Part shown: positions 19,789 to 29,943 of the stretch, in pieces
Layout of the letters: each line of letters starts with the position of its first letter
Numbering within the stretch: the stretch's first letter is position 1
DNA from: Phycisphaerales bacterium
GTDB taxonomy: Bacteria; Planctomycetota; Phycisphaerae; Phycisphaerales; UBA1924
Length of the DNA: 64,000 bases
Reading direction: 5' to 3'
Assembly: GCA_029260295.1 (NCBI GenBank)
Contig: JAJDDN010000003.1
Span: 1 to 64,000, forward strand
Program-made: the position numbers and the translations under genes
Notes under the pieces: model-generated
The model's database searches: none
What the model was told of the DNA's origin: nothing
Seen by the model: the letters and a program-made list of their open reading frames with translations, nothing else

Positions 19789-20538
19789 TTAGACGCTGCC
19801 AACGCCGGTTTGCTCGACCACACGCCCGTCGATGAGACGAATGACGCGGTCGGCGCGGGCGGCGATCCGTTCGTCGTGGGTCACCATGACCATGGTCAAT
19901 CCGCTGCTCAGACGGAGCTCGGCAAGAACATCGAGAATCGATTCGCCGGTCTTGAGGTCCAGGTTTCCAGTTGGCTCGTCGGCAAGCAGCAGCGCCGGCT
20001 CGTTGATCAACGCCCTAGCAATAGCGACCCTCTGTCGCTCGCCGCCCGAGAGTTCCGCGGGCCGGTGCTTCATCCGGTCGCTGAGGCCGAACCGATCGAG
20101 GAGTTCCTTGGCTCGCGACTCGACGCCCTTGCGTTGCGACCTGTACCCAAACCGCCCGTAGCGGATCATCGACCCGATGCAGATGTTCTGGAGGATATCG
20201 AGTTCTGGGAGCAGGTGGTAGAACTGGAAGACGAACCCGACTTCTGTCGACCGGTATGCGTTGAGAGCCCCGGCACCCATGTCGGTAATGACACGATCTC
20301 CGTAGGTTATTGATGCCGGATTTTCAGGATGCCTATCTGGTCGATCGAGCCCGCCGATGATGTGCATTAGGGTGCTCTTGCCCGATCCTGATGCGCCCAG
20401 GATCGTGATCCATTCCTTGTGATGAACCGTCAGATCCACCCCGTGCAACACAGGGACCTTCACCCGTCCAAGGTGATAGGTCTTGCGAATATTCTCGACC
20501 TGCAGCATGGGAGTTTGATCACTTTGGGGGGGCATCAC
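19789..20538 (-). CDS. lolD: LolD-like ABC transporter ATP-binding protein
   Basis: GASGSGKSTLMHIIGGLDRP, LSGGERQRVAIARALINEPALLLADEPTGNLD. Confidence 0.9.
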   Translation of the reverse strand: MMPPQSDQTPMLQVENIRKTYHLGRVKVPVLHGVDLTVHHKEWITILGASGSGKSTLMHIIGGLDRPDRHPENPASITYGDRVITDMGAGALNAYRSTEVGFVFQFYHLLPELDILQNICIGSMIRYGRFGYRSQRKGVESRAKELLDRFGLSDRMKHRPAELSGGERQRVAIARALINEPALLLADEPTGNLDLKTGESILDVLAELRLSSGLTMVMVTHDERIAARADRVIRLIDGRVVEQTGVGSV

Positions 20539-22100
20539 TCAAACCTCAACGCTTTGACCGGGTCCATCCGAGCACTGCGGAATGCGGGGATCAGTGATCC
20601 GAGCACGCAGGTCAGGACGCCGACGATGAAGACGATGATCGCTTTGTCCGTTTCGACTTCGCTTGGGATCTCGATGAAGTAGTAGGTCCGCGGATCCCAG
20701 ATAACGAGATTGAACGCACGCCCGAGCCAATCGTGGATCGAGTTAATATTGATGACCACCGCGTACCCCGCCGCGGTCCCCAGTGACGCGCCGATGAGCC
20801 CGATCGCGGTCCCGTAGCGGATCCAGAGCCACGCCACACCGGTTGTTGATGCCCCGAGTGCACGCAGGATCCCGATGTCCTTGGTCTTCTCTGAGATCAT
20901 CGACCAGAAGATCGCAAGCACAAGGAATACAGAGGTAAACGACACAATCCCGAAGATGAACAGCACCAAGCCGGTCTCTTTTTTGACCGCGTTGATCATC
21001 GTCGCGTTCAGATCTTCCCATGTGCGGATCTGGTTCTCCATCGAGAACGAGCTGGGCACCTCGCCGTGATGCTTGGCTTCAAACTCCTGATAAATCTGGT
21101 ATACACGATCGCGGACTTCACCGAGTTCCGCGCCATCGATTGACCGCACCAGCAATGTTGTCACCCGTGCCGGATCAATCCCGACGACCTCGCTCATTTT
21201 GGGACGGCGTTTGCCCGTCACCGGATCGATCTCGGTCGCAAACGGATTCTCGACGAGTTCGACCTTGCGGGCTTCATCAAGCCGCAGCATCTCTTGCATC
21301 ACTTCGAGAGGCACAAAGATCGTTGACTTATCAATCTCAAAGATCCCCGACTGGAACTCGTTGGCGATCGGGATCGTCCGCGTCACCGGGTCCACAGGCT
21401 TGCCCGTCGAATCCAATGACAACACCGTCAGCCCGACGGATCCGCCCGCGGGCATGAACCCGGGCACCCGCTCGACGCTTCCATCAGGAGTCGCCCGGAA
21501 ACCAAACGCACGCGGGTCGTAGATCCCGTCTTCGGTTCTGATATTGAGCCCGGTCACCTCAACGCCCAGCACTCCAGCTCGCTCGGTCTGACCCGATTCC
21601 TGATTAAACCGCGTAAGGGTCACAGCATTGGATTCAAACATTGCCATCGCGCCGGTGAACTGCGGATCGAGGCGAACATCGGAGCCGTCGCGGTCTTTGG
21701 CCGTGGGCTCGTCGATTGGTTTCCACCAGATGGTGTCGGTGTAGTTGGTCACGCGGTCGTAGCTGACCGGGTCAATGCCCTTGATTGTAATAAGCTCGAT
21801 GCGGTCATCGGGGAGCTGAATAAGCCCGAAGGTCTCGATGATCGGGGTCGCCCCGTCGATCATCTCGTCCTCTTCGAGCATCGCGATCAGCTCTTCGTAG
21901 TGTGCGAACCCGACATTTGGCCAAGAAACCGTCACATCACCGATCAGCGACCGCCCGGAGTTGACCAGAGTCTTGAGAAACCCGCCCATGACCGACCAGG
22001 TGATCAGGATCGTCGCGACCGACAGCATGACCGCGAGCATCGCCAGGATTGGCATCAACTTGCTCGTCAGGTACTTTTTGGTCAGCAGTGATTGGTACAC
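20535..22100 (-). CDS. LolC/E-like ABC transporter permease
   Basis: 521 aa; MacB/LolC core: N-terminal TM, large periplasmic domain, C-terminal FtsX-like TMs (KTKDIGILRALGASTTGVAWLWIRYG); 4-bp overlap with lolD. Confidence 0.88.
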   Translation of the reverse strand: MYQSLLTKKYLTSKLMPILAMLAVMLSVATILITWSVMGGFLKTLVNSGRSLIGDVTVSWPNVGFAHYEELIAMLEEDEMIDGATPIIETFGLIQLPDDRIELITIKGIDPVSYDRVTNYTDTIWWKPIDEPTAKDRDGSDVRLDPQFTGAMAMFESNAVTLTRFNQESGQTERAGVLGVEVTGLNIRTEDGIYDPRAFGFRATPDGSVERVPGFMPAGGSVGLTVLSLDSTGKPVDPVTRTIPIANEFQSGIFEIDKSTIFVPLEVMQEMLRLDEARKVELVENPFATEIDPVTGKRRPKMSEVVGIDPARVTTLLVRSIDGAELGEVRDRVYQIYQEFEAKHHGEVPSSFSMENQIRTWEDLNATMINAVKKETGLVLFIFGIVSFTSVFLVLAIFWSMISEKTKDIGILRALGASTTGVAWLWIRYGTAIGLIGASLGTAAGYAVVININSIHDWLGRAFNLVIWDPRTYYFIEIPSEVETDKAIIVFIVGVLTCVLGSLIPAFRSARMDPVKALRFE

Positions 22101-22133
22101 AGAGCGAGTGTAGCAGCATCACCGCTCAGGCGT

Positions 22134-24212
22134 TCACCGCTTCCATGTGTTGTTGGACCGATCGATGTCCGGGAGGATCTCGTTGGGATCGATCGTCACC
22201 GATTCGATCCGCCGCCCGCCGGTGCTGACCCCGACATTCCAGCGGGTCGTCACATGCCAGACTTCGACTGGCAGCGTCCGCTCCTCGACCTCGCCATCGT
22301 CATAGACGATCTCTAGATGCACGGGCATTACCATGTCGCCATGAGATTGGAGCACGATGACCACCGCATCATAATAGTTTGCCTTCGCATCTTCTCTGAC
22401 CGGTTCGACGGCCACGATCCCGAGATCCAACGCCATCGGCTCAGCAAACCAACCCCGCCAGAACCACGACAGATCCGTTCCCGACGCATCCTCGATTGTC
22501 CGGAAGAAATCGCTCGGCTGCGGGCTCTTAAACGCCCACCACTCGATGTACTGAGCAAAGGCCGGATCGAACCGCTCGCGGCCGAGGATAAACTCGCGGA
22601 GCAAATACAAGCCGAGGCCCGTTTTGCGGTACATCAGCTTCCCAACCCAGCGTGGCCATGCACGGTCGGGAGCGGTGATGATCGGCTGAGGGTTGCTGGC
22701 ACTACAGAGCTCGGAGGTCTGCCGAGAGTGCTCTTTGAATTTGGGCTCCTCGTCGTACCACGCGGCTTTCGAGTAGATGTTGATAAAGGTATTGAACCCT
22801 TCATCCTGCCACATGTAGCGCCGCTCGTCGGAGTTGACGAGCATCGGGAACCAGTTGTGCCCGATCTCATGATCCGTCACGCCGAACAATCCCTTGGGGT
22901 TTGTCCGTCCGCCGCAGAAGATAATCCCGGGGTATTCCATCCCGCCTTCTGGGCCGTTGATATTGCTCATGACCGGGTAGGGGTACGGATGCAACCAGTC
23001 GGAGTAGAACTCGATCGAGTGCTTGATGTACCGGGTCGATCCGCCGTCCTCATCATCATTCCCCCAGACCTCGGCCTCGACCGGGAAGAACGACTGGCAC
23101 CGTACGGTTCTGTCTGCGCCATTGAGTCCGGTGATGGTCGCGCCAACCGCGTCCCACATGAATGCATCGGAGGCGGCCCACGCGAAGGTGCGTGAGTCGT
23201 CGATGAAGAAATCCCATGTAAAGGATTCAGCATCTCCTGGGCGGATTTCGTCGGTACCGATCTCTTCTTCCGTGACAATCCACACGGGTTCATCGCTCGC
23301 ATCGGCCTCGGTCAATCGTGACTGTTGCTCGCTGGTCAAGACATCTTCCGGGTTGGTCAACATTCCCGACCCGGCAACCAGATAGTTCCGTGGCACTGTG
23401 ATCGAGACATCAAACGAACCGAAATCGGTATAAAACTCGCCCGATCCAAGATACGGGAGCGTGTTCCAACCATTGACATCGTCGTACTTGCACACATGCG
23501 GGAACCACTGCGCAAGCTCGTAAATCTTCCCGCCTTCGACTTCTTCCATCCCCATCCGGCGAAGATCCGGCGGGACTGGGAATGAATAGTCGATCTCAAA
23601 CTCGAACACCTCGCCGGGCTTGATGGTTTCATCAAGATCGATCTTCCCGAGCGTGTCGTAGCGTGCCAGCGGCAAGTCCTCCCCGCCGGACTGCACCCGC
23701 GAGATGGTGTACCCGCCATCAAAGTCGTACTCGAGCATCTTCATCACCGAGCCGGGCGTGCGACTCTGCGAACCTATCGAATCGAGCCGGAACAGGTTCT
23801 GCTCAAGGTTCAGCCAGACATAATCGAGCTCGTGGGGTGAATTGTTCGTGTAGCGGATGGTCATCGTCGCGCTGACCGAATCGTTCTCGTCGTCGAGCTT
23901 CGCGTCGATGACATAGTCGCACCGCTGCTGCCAGTATTCTGGACCGGGCTTGCCCGACCCGAGACGCTGATCGTTGGGCGTCGGGAAATCCATCGCGCGG
24001 AATACATTGTTCCCGTTCTCGCCTCCGGTGCGCCGGTAGCGATCATCGACGGCCCCCACCGAATCGGCGATCACCGAGTTGCTCCCGAGCGACCAGTTCA
24101 CATCAGTTGAGCACCCGCCCAGAACGACCACAGCCGCGGTCAATCCAAGACCCAAGACTTTACAACACGATACACGGATAGAGTTCAACAAGACCATCGA
24201 CGCACTCCTCAA
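22134..24212 (-). CDS. M1-family metallopeptidase (aminopeptidase-like), lipoprotein
   Basis: GGMEYPGIIFCGG, DHEIGHNWFPMLVNSDERRYMWQDEGFNTFI (HExxH-18-E pattern); lipobox VVVLGGCST. Confidence 0.9.
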   Translation of the reverse strand: MRSASMVLLNSIRVSCCKVLGLGLTAAVVVLGGCSTDVNWSLGSNSVIADSVGAVDDRYRRTGGENGNNVFRAMDFPTPNDQRLGSGKPGPEYWQQRCDYVIDAKLDDENDSVSATMTIRYTNNSPHELDYVWLNLEQNLFRLDSIGSQSRTPGSVMKMLEYDFDGGYTISRVQSGGEDLPLARYDTLGKIDLDETIKPGEVFEFEIDYSFPVPPDLRRMGMEEVEGGKIYELAQWFPHVCKYDDVNGWNTLPYLGSGEFYTDFGSFDVSITVPRNYLVAGSGMLTNPEDVLTSEQQSRLTEADASDEPVWIVTEEEIGTDEIRPGDAESFTWDFFIDDSRTFAWAASDAFMWDAVGATITGLNGADRTVRCQSFFPVEAEVWGNDDEDGGSTRYIKHSIEFYSDWLHPYPYPVMSNINGPEGGMEYPGIIFCGGRTNPKGLFGVTDHEIGHNWFPMLVNSDERRYMWQDEGFNTFINIYSKAAWYDEEPKFKEHSRQTSELCSASNPQPIITAPDRAWPRWVGKLMYRKTGLGLYLLREFILGRERFDPAFAQYIEWWAFKSPQPSDFFRTIEDASGTDLSWFWRGWFAEPMALDLGIVAVEPVREDAKANYYDAVVIVLQSHGDMVMPVHLEIVYDDGEVEERTLPVEVWHVTTRWNVGVSTGGRRIESVTIDPNEILPDIDRSNNTWKR

Positions 24213-24329
24213 AGATGGGTGATCCCCCTACAGATCACCCGGATAGTGAAGTCACACGATAGCGTAATCAGACCCCAAACGCAAAGTCATTCCCAAAGCC
24301 CGTTTCCAAACGGACCTCGATACCTTCTT

Positions 24330-25913
24330 TTATACCCGCCGATCAAGCAATCGGTACTGCACCGCCTCGCCAATATGCTCGGGTTTGACATCAACACTTC
24401 CCGAAATATCCGCGATCGTCCGCGATACCCGCCTGACCTTGTCGTATCCACGGGCGCTCAGGCCCAGCTGCGTCATTGCTTGCTCAAGAAGTATCCGCGC
24501 CGGCTCGCTGAGTTGCATCATCTCGTCGAGCTGTGTGCCTCTGAGTTGTGAGTTGACAGTTGTTCCCTGCCGATCGTGCATCATTGATCGAGCATCGAGG
24601 ACCAGCTTTCGCATCATTTCCGTCGTCGAGCCCGTGGCCTTTTTGCTCAGTTCCGACCAGGGCACCCCCGGGGCCTCGACATGCAGATCAATCCGGTCCA
24701 TCAATGGCCCAGAGATTTTCGACAGGTACCGGTCCATCTCCCGCTGCCCGGCTTCGCCCGGCGCGACATCGCCGCGGGGTGTCGGGTTCATCGCGGCGAC
24801 GAGCATGAACGAGGCGGGGAACTGCACCGTTCCGTGCGCCCTCGCGATCGTCACAATCCGGTCTTCGAGTGGTTGACGCATTGTTTCGAGTACATTCTTC
24901 GAAAACTCTGGAAGCTCATCCAAAAACAGTACCCCATGATGCGCCAGCGAGATCTCCCCGGCGCGGGGAACGATCCCGCCGCCGACAATCGCCGGGCTGC
25001 TGGCCGTGTGGTGAGGCATCCGTACCGGACGACTCGTGATCAATCCCGCCTCAGAATCCAGCAATCCCGAAGACGAATAGATCCGCGTCACCTCAACCGC
25101 TTCTTCTGGTGAGAGCGGGGGCAGAATCCCGGGCAATGCCTTGGCCATCATCGTTTTACCCGTTCCCGCAGGACCGATCATCACAATGTTGTGCTGGCCC
25201 GCCGCCGCGATAATGAGCGCCCGCTTGACCGATTCCTGTCCTTTGATCTCACCGAAATCTACTGTTGCCGATGACCGCTGGAGCATCGCACCGACATCCA
25301 ACGGAGGAGTCGGCTCCAGCGCAAGCCCGCCGTTGAACAGCCCCACCACTTGCGCCAAAGACGACACCCCGAACACCCGTACCCCATCAACCACCGCCGC
25401 CTCAGACGCATTGGCATCCGGCACGATCACCGCATCGAGCCCCATGGATTTGGCAAGCGACACCATCGCGATCACGCCCCGGATCGAACGCACGCGACCA
25501 TCGAGCGCAAGCTCTCCCGCGATCAACACCGACCGAGGATCAAGCCCGAACAGCTCCTCAGAGGATTCCCCGGCCCCGCCTTTCCAACTCTCACCACCAC
25601 CCACTCCTACGGGCACCCGCTGCTGGATCACACCCTGCGCAATCAGTACCCCCACCGCGATCGGTAGGTCGTAAGCCGGGCCCTCTTTGCGGACGGCCGC
25701 CGGGGCGAGGTTGATCAGCGTCCGACCCCGAGGCATCGGGTACCCGGAGTTGCCCATCGCGGATCGGACCCGCTCGAGCGACTCGCGGACAGCCGCGTCT
25801 GGGAGACCCACCACGGTCTCCTTCTGGAGCTGCGTGTCGTCGAGATCTGTCTCGATTTCGCAGATCGACGCGTCAATACCCGAGAGAATGAAGCTGCGTA
25901 CTTTGGGAATCAT
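24330..25913 (-). CDS. comM: YifB/ComM family Mg-chelatase-like AAA+ ATPase
   Basis: DDTQLQKETVVGLPDAAVRESLERVRSA, GPAGTGKTMMAKALPGILPPLSPEEAVEVTRIYS, LSARGYDKVRRVSRTIADISG. Confidence 0.95.
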   Translation of the reverse strand: MIPKVRSFILSGIDASICEIETDLDDTQLQKETVVGLPDAAVRESLERVRSAMGNSGYPMPRGRTLINLAPAAVRKEGPAYDLPIAVGVLIAQGVIQQRVPVGVGGGESWKGGAGESSEELFGLDPRSVLIAGELALDGRVRSIRGVIAMVSLAKSMGLDAVIVPDANASEAAVVDGVRVFGVSSLAQVVGLFNGGLALEPTPPLDVGAMLQRSSATVDFGEIKGQESVKRALIIAAAGQHNIVMIGPAGTGKTMMAKALPGILPPLSPEEAVEVTRIYSSSGLLDSEAGLITSRPVRMPHHTASSPAIVGGGIVPRAGEISLAHHGVLFLDELPEFSKNVLETMRQPLEDRIVTIARAHGTVQFPASFMLVAAMNPTPRGDVAPGEAGQREMDRYLSKISGPLMDRIDLHVEAPGVPWSELSKKATGSTTEMMRKLVLDARSMMHDRQGTTVNSQLRGTQLDEMMQLSEPARILLEQAMTQLGLSARGYDKVRRVSRTIADISGSVDVKPEHIGEAVQYRLLDRRV

Positions 25914-25995
25914 GTTTGCATGCTACCAAACATTACCCGCACTGTCAAGTTATTTGTTCGGATTTTGCTTTGGCCGAATAAATCCCGTATTTGGG

Positions 25996-26472
25996 TCATT
26001 TCAACTCAAACCACGCCTCGGTACACGCCATAAACCGATCGCATGCTTCGGAAACATGCTCGCCGGTCTTCACGAATCCACACCGCTCAAGGGCCCGTAT
26101 CGAGCCAATATTCTCTGTCGCAACCCTCGCAAACATCGACCTTTGTTCAGCGATCTCCAGCATCACAGCGAGCGCCCGTGTCGCGATCCCCTTCCCCCAA
26201 TGCGTGCGGTCAATCCAGTACCCAACAAACCATTCCTCTTCGACCCGAAACACATTGATATTCCCCACGGCTTCGGAATCGAACACAATCGTGCGTGCGA
26301 TCACCGACGGATTCTTCAGAATACGATCCCAGTGTGCATCGAAATCTGCCCGCTCGCGTGGGTACACCTTTGCCAGTTCATACGCTTCAGTGTCCTGCTG
26401 ATGGTGAAAGAACACTACAAGATCACGCGGCAGGATTTCACGCAATCCGACTGAGCCTTGCCGATCAATCAC
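25996..26472 (-). CDS. GNAT family N-acetyltransferase (RimJ/RimL-like)
   Basis: LREILPRDL...GYWIDRTHWGKGIATRALAVMLEIA...IGSIRALERCGFVKTGEH; GTG start overlapping the stop of the upstream gene (GTGA). Confidence 0.88.
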   Translation of the reverse strand: MIDRQGSVGLREILPRDLVVFFHHQQDTEAYELAKVYPRERADFDAHWDRILKNPSVIARTIVFDSEAVGNINVFRVEEEWFVGYWIDRTHWGKGIATRALAVMLEIAEQRSMFARVATENIGSIRALERCGFVKTGEHVSEACDRFMACTEAWFELK

Positions 26473-27995
26473 GCCGCAGACACCGCTGAACCAGAAGGAA
26501 TGTTCATGGTCGGGATCATCGTCGCGATGGCCTTGATGACTTCCTGGCGAGAGGTTGAGGTTCGGGCATGGTCCAGTCGAGCGATAAGTTTGTCCATCGA
26601 GTCGATGAACCATGCGGAATCTTCGTTGAACCGTGCGATGCCTGGGTGGGCGGTCGCGGTGAGTTCCTCGGCGTCATAGCTGAGCTGCTCGTGCAGTTTT
26701 TCGCCCGGACGCGACCCCATCAAAATGATGGGCACTTGGTCTGGAGACTGCGACCCATTGGGAGCCCCGATCAAAGGCGAATACCCGCACGCGCGAACAA
26801 ACCGCTGGGCAAGTGTAAAGATGTTAATGGGCTCGCCCATATCTAGGACAAACACCTCGCCGCCACTTGTTGTATTTTGTCCGCTCATCGAACCGGCTTG
26901 CAACACCAGCGTTGCCGCTTCTGGGATGGTCATGAAATAGCGTGTCATGCGTTCGTCGGTGACGGTGATCGGGCGGCCTGCCGAGATCTGGTCCGCCCAG
27001 ATTTCAAGGACGCTGCACGCCGAGCCAAGGACATTACCGAACCGAACCATACTGAGTTTGGTTTCGCTGCCGACCATGTTTGTGACCTGAGCGGCAAGTG
27101 ACTGGGTGTACATCTCGGCGATGCGTTTGGTCGCGCCCATGACATTGACGGGATTGACCGCTTTGTCCGAAGAAATCAGCACGAAACGGTCCACGCCCGT
27201 CGCGACGCACGCGTCGGCGATTGCTTTGGTGCCGAAGACATTATTGGTGACCGCGTGGGCCGGATGGTCTTCCATCAAAGGCACATGCTTGTGAGCCGCG
27301 GCGTGAAGCACAACATCAGGACCCCACCGCTCAAGATGCGAGAGCGTCGTAGAAGCATCAACAACATCGTGCATAATCGCGACGCGTTCGATTTCTGGAT
27401 GGATCTCTTTGAGCCAGCGATCGACGCCGAAGAGGGCGTTTTCTGCTCGTTCCATCAGGATTATGCGTGACGGGCCAAAGCTGGCGATCTGCTTGACGAG
27501 TTCTGAGCCGATCGAGCCGCCGGCACCGGTAACGAGCACGCATTTGTCGGTGATGTTTTCGCCGACGAGATCGCGGTCGATGCTGTGGGCTTGGCGTCCG
27601 ACGAGCTTACCGAGGTCGATTCTGGCCGAGGGGAGTTGGACGCTCGCGCTGTGCCCCCCCCCCACGGATGGGGCGCTGTTGAGGAGTTCGTCCATCGGGG
27701 TCACGAAGCGTTCGATCACGCCCGAGCGTTGGAGTTCGGTGCTGATTGATCGCCATTGATCGCGGTGCGCGGCAGGGAGCGAGACGATTGCTTGGGAGAC
27801 GCTGGCCGCGCTGCAGATCTGGCCGAGGGCTTCGATGGAGCCCAGAACAGCGAGCCCATTGATCTCACGGATTCCCGGATCGGCGTCGATCAGAATCAGG
27901 CCAATCAGCTTTGGGGGGTCGGCGACCATCCCGACCTGCTTTGACAGTAAATCCGCGCTCTCGGGTGTTCCGATGATCAAGGTCCGTGTATTCAT
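26469..27995 (-). CDS. CapD-like nucleoside-diphosphate sugar epimerase/dehydratase
   Basis: CVLVTGAGGSIGSELVKQIASFGPSRIILMERAENALF...HAAAHKHVPLMEDHPAHAVTNNVFGTKAIAD...RMTRYFMTIPEAATLVLQAG...GEKLHEQL. Confidence 0.92.
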   Translation of the reverse strand: MNTRTLIIGTPESADLLSKQVGMVADPPKLIGLILIDADPGIREINGLAVLGSIEALGQICSAASVSQAIVSLPAAHRDQWRSISTELQRSGVIERFVTPMDELLNSAPSVGGGHSASVQLPSARIDLGKLVGRQAHSIDRDLVGENITDKCVLVTGAGGSIGSELVKQIASFGPSRIILMERAENALFGVDRWLKEIHPEIERVAIMHDVVDASTTLSHLERWGPDVVLHAAAHKHVPLMEDHPAHAVTNNVFGTKAIADACVATGVDRFVLISSDKAVNPVNVMGATKRIAEMYTQSLAAQVTNMVGSETKLSMVRFGNVLGSACSVLEIWADQISAGRPITVTDERMTRYFMTIPEAATLVLQAGSMSGQNTTSGGEVFVLDMGEPINIFTLAQRFVRACGYSPLIGAPNGSQSPDQVPIILMGSRPGEKLHEQLSYDAEELTATAHPGIARFNEDSAWFIDSMDKLIARLDHARTSTSRQEVIKAIATMIPTMNIPSGSAVSAA

Positions 27996-28084
27996 GCATG
28001 ATGTATCGACCAAGTCCGCCCATGAAAGCCACCAAATCACCCGTACCCACTACAGACCGGCCTGATCGCGTGTATGCTCATGAC

Positions 28085-28732
28085 ATGATCACCCGTTTGA
28101 CCGCCAACCTCGAATCCATCACCCGCGGCTCCATCCCCATTGCGACCCTCCTCCCGAATCCCTCTATAGCCATCGAAGCCCTCATCCCAACCTACCTCGC
28201 CGATGCGCTCGAGCCCAAAATCAACACCACAATCACCCTCCACACCAAAACCCTCCTCGAAGCCCAGGGCCAAGGAACGAGCTTTATCCCGCGATTGATC
28301 GGCTTCGGATCCGCCGACGAACGGGCGTTCTTCGAGACCTTCACCTCCGTCAAAGGCGTGGGCACCCGCAAAGCCCTCAGGGCTCTGACCGAGCAACCCT
28401 CGACCATCGCGGCCCTGATCATCGCTAAGGACGCCAAGGGGCTCACCAAGCTGCCCGAGATCGGCAAACGCACCGCCGAAACCGTCATCGCCGAACTCAC
28501 CGGCAAGGTCGAAAAATTCGCCGGAGACGCGATCATCGCTGGCTCATCCCTCCCCGCATCGACCATCGAGCCCATCTTCGCCTCTGGACCCGCCGCCGAA
28601 GCCGTCTATGCACTGATGTCGCTGGGGGAATCCCGCCCAGAAGCGGCAAGAAAGGTTGAGATCGTGCTGGGACGCCTCGGCCAAGACGCCGATACGGATA
28701 CCATCGTCCAAGCCGTCTTCGCGGGCGGCTGA
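28085..28732 (+). CDS. ruvA: Holliday junction branch migration protein RuvA
   Basis: RAFFETFTSVKGVGTRKALRALTEQPSTIAALIIAKDAKGLTKLPEIGKRTAETVIAELTGK (tandem HhH) and C-terminal domain III. Confidence 0.9.
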   Translation: MITRLTANLESITRGSIPIATLLPNPSIAIEALIPTYLADALEPKINTTITLHTKTLLEAQGQGTSFIPRLIGFGSADERAFFETFTSVKGVGTRKALRALTEQPSTIAALIIAKDAKGLTKLPEIGKRTAETVIAELTGKVEKFAGDAIIAGSSLPASTIEPIFASGPAAEAVYALMSLGESRPEAARKVEIVLGRLGQDADTDTIVQAVFAGG

Positions 28733-28743
28733 TGAAGAGAGCC

Positions 28744-28823
28744 ACTAGGGACTAGCCATTAGCCACTAGGGGTAAGAAAAGATTTCAATAGCGAACCCTA
28801 GTGGCTAATGGCTAGTCCCTAGT
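28744..28823. repeat. Perfect 28-bp inverted repeat with 24-nt loop
   Basis: ACTAGGGACTAGCCATTAGCCACTAGGG (28744-28771) / CCCTAGTGGCTAATGGCTAGTCCCTAGT (28796-28823) are exact reverse complements. Confidence 0.95.
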
Positions 28824-28842
28824 CCCTGTCCGAAGGACTCTT

Positions 28843-29943
28843 ATGCGATACGCAATGATTATGGCCGGCGGCTCCGGCACCCGGCTCTGGCCGATGTCCC
28901 GAGACGGGCAACCCAAGCAACTCATCAAGTTCATCCATGAAGACGGCAAGACGGTTTCCCTACTCGAAATCGCTGCGGGCCGCGCATCGAAACTCGTCCC
29001 CGCCGACAAGCAATACATCTGCACCGGCGAGCGATACCGCTCCCAAATCCGCGAGGGGCTGCCTTCATTTGATGATGCCCATATCCTCGGCGAGCCCCAA
29101 CCACGCGACACCGTCAATGCCATCGCATTCGCCGCAGCGGTCTTTGCCAAAGAAAGCCCAGACGCGATCTTCAGCGTATTGACCGCCGACCAGCTCATCG
29201 ATCCGGCCGATGTGTTTCACAAAGCGATGGACCTGGGATACAAGCTCGTCGAGGAAGACCCCTCCCGACTCGTCACCTTCGGGATCAAGCCAGACCACCC
29301 CGCCACCGGCTACGGCTACATCGAACACGGACAACCACTCGATGGCACCGACAAACAAGCCTTCCATGTCGCCCGTTTCATCGAGAAACCACCGCTCGAA
29401 AAAGCCGAGGCGTACTTTGAATCAGGACGCTATGACTGGAACGCAGGGATGTTTGTGTTCCATGCAGGGACATTCCTCAAGCTCTACGAACGGTTTATGC
29501 CGGAGAACGCCAAGTTGATCAAAGAGCTCGCCGCTGCGTGGGGCACTGACAAACAGCAGGCCGTGCTTGATGACATTTATCCGAAGCTCGAAAAAACATC
29601 AGTGGACTACGGCATCATGGAACCGGCCGCCGGGGAGTCTGATGTTTCAATCGTTGGGGTCAAGATGGAGATCAGTTGGCTCGATGTCGGATCATGGCCC
29701 GCCTACGGCGAGACGCTTGATGCCGATGCAAACAACAACAAAGCCGCGGGCGTGAAGATCGCGGCTCACGAATCAAGCAACAACATCGTCATCGGCGAGT
29801 CTGATTCAGATCACACCATCGCCCTCATCGGCTGCGACGATTTGATTGTCATCCGCACCGACCGGGCGACATTGGTCGTCCCTAAGGACCGCGCCCAGGA
29901 CATTAAGAAACTCCACGACGAGCTGCCCGACGGGTTGAAGTGA
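28843..29943 (+). CDS. manC: Mannose-1-phosphate guanylyltransferase
   Basis: MIMAGGSGTRLWPMSRDGQPKQLIKF, EKPPLEKAEAYFESGRYDWNAGMFVF, YGIMEPA. Confidence 0.93.
   Translation: MRYAMIMAGGSGTRLWPMSRDGQPKQLIKFIHEDGKTVSLLEIAAGRASKLVPADKQYICTGERYRSQIREGLPSFDDAHILGEPQPRDTVNAIAFAAAVFAKESPDAIFSVLTADQLIDPADVFHKAMDLGYKLVEEDPSRLVTFGIKPDHPATGYGYIEHGQPLDGTDKQAFHVARFIEKPPLEKAEAYFESGRYDWNAGMFVFHAGTFLKLYERFMPENAKLIKELAAAWGTDKQQAVLDDIYPKLEKTSVDYGIMEPAAGESDVSIVGVKMEISWLDVGSWPAYGETLDADANNNKAAGVKIAAHESSNNIVIGESDSDHTIALIGCDDLIVIRTDRATLVVPKDRAQDIKKLHDELPDGLK

Noticed and set aside
22317-23195. 292-aa plus-strand ORF antisense to the M1 peptidase
   Set aside because: His/Arg/Pro-biased antisense translation; the M1 peptidase has the HEIGH motif on the other strand.
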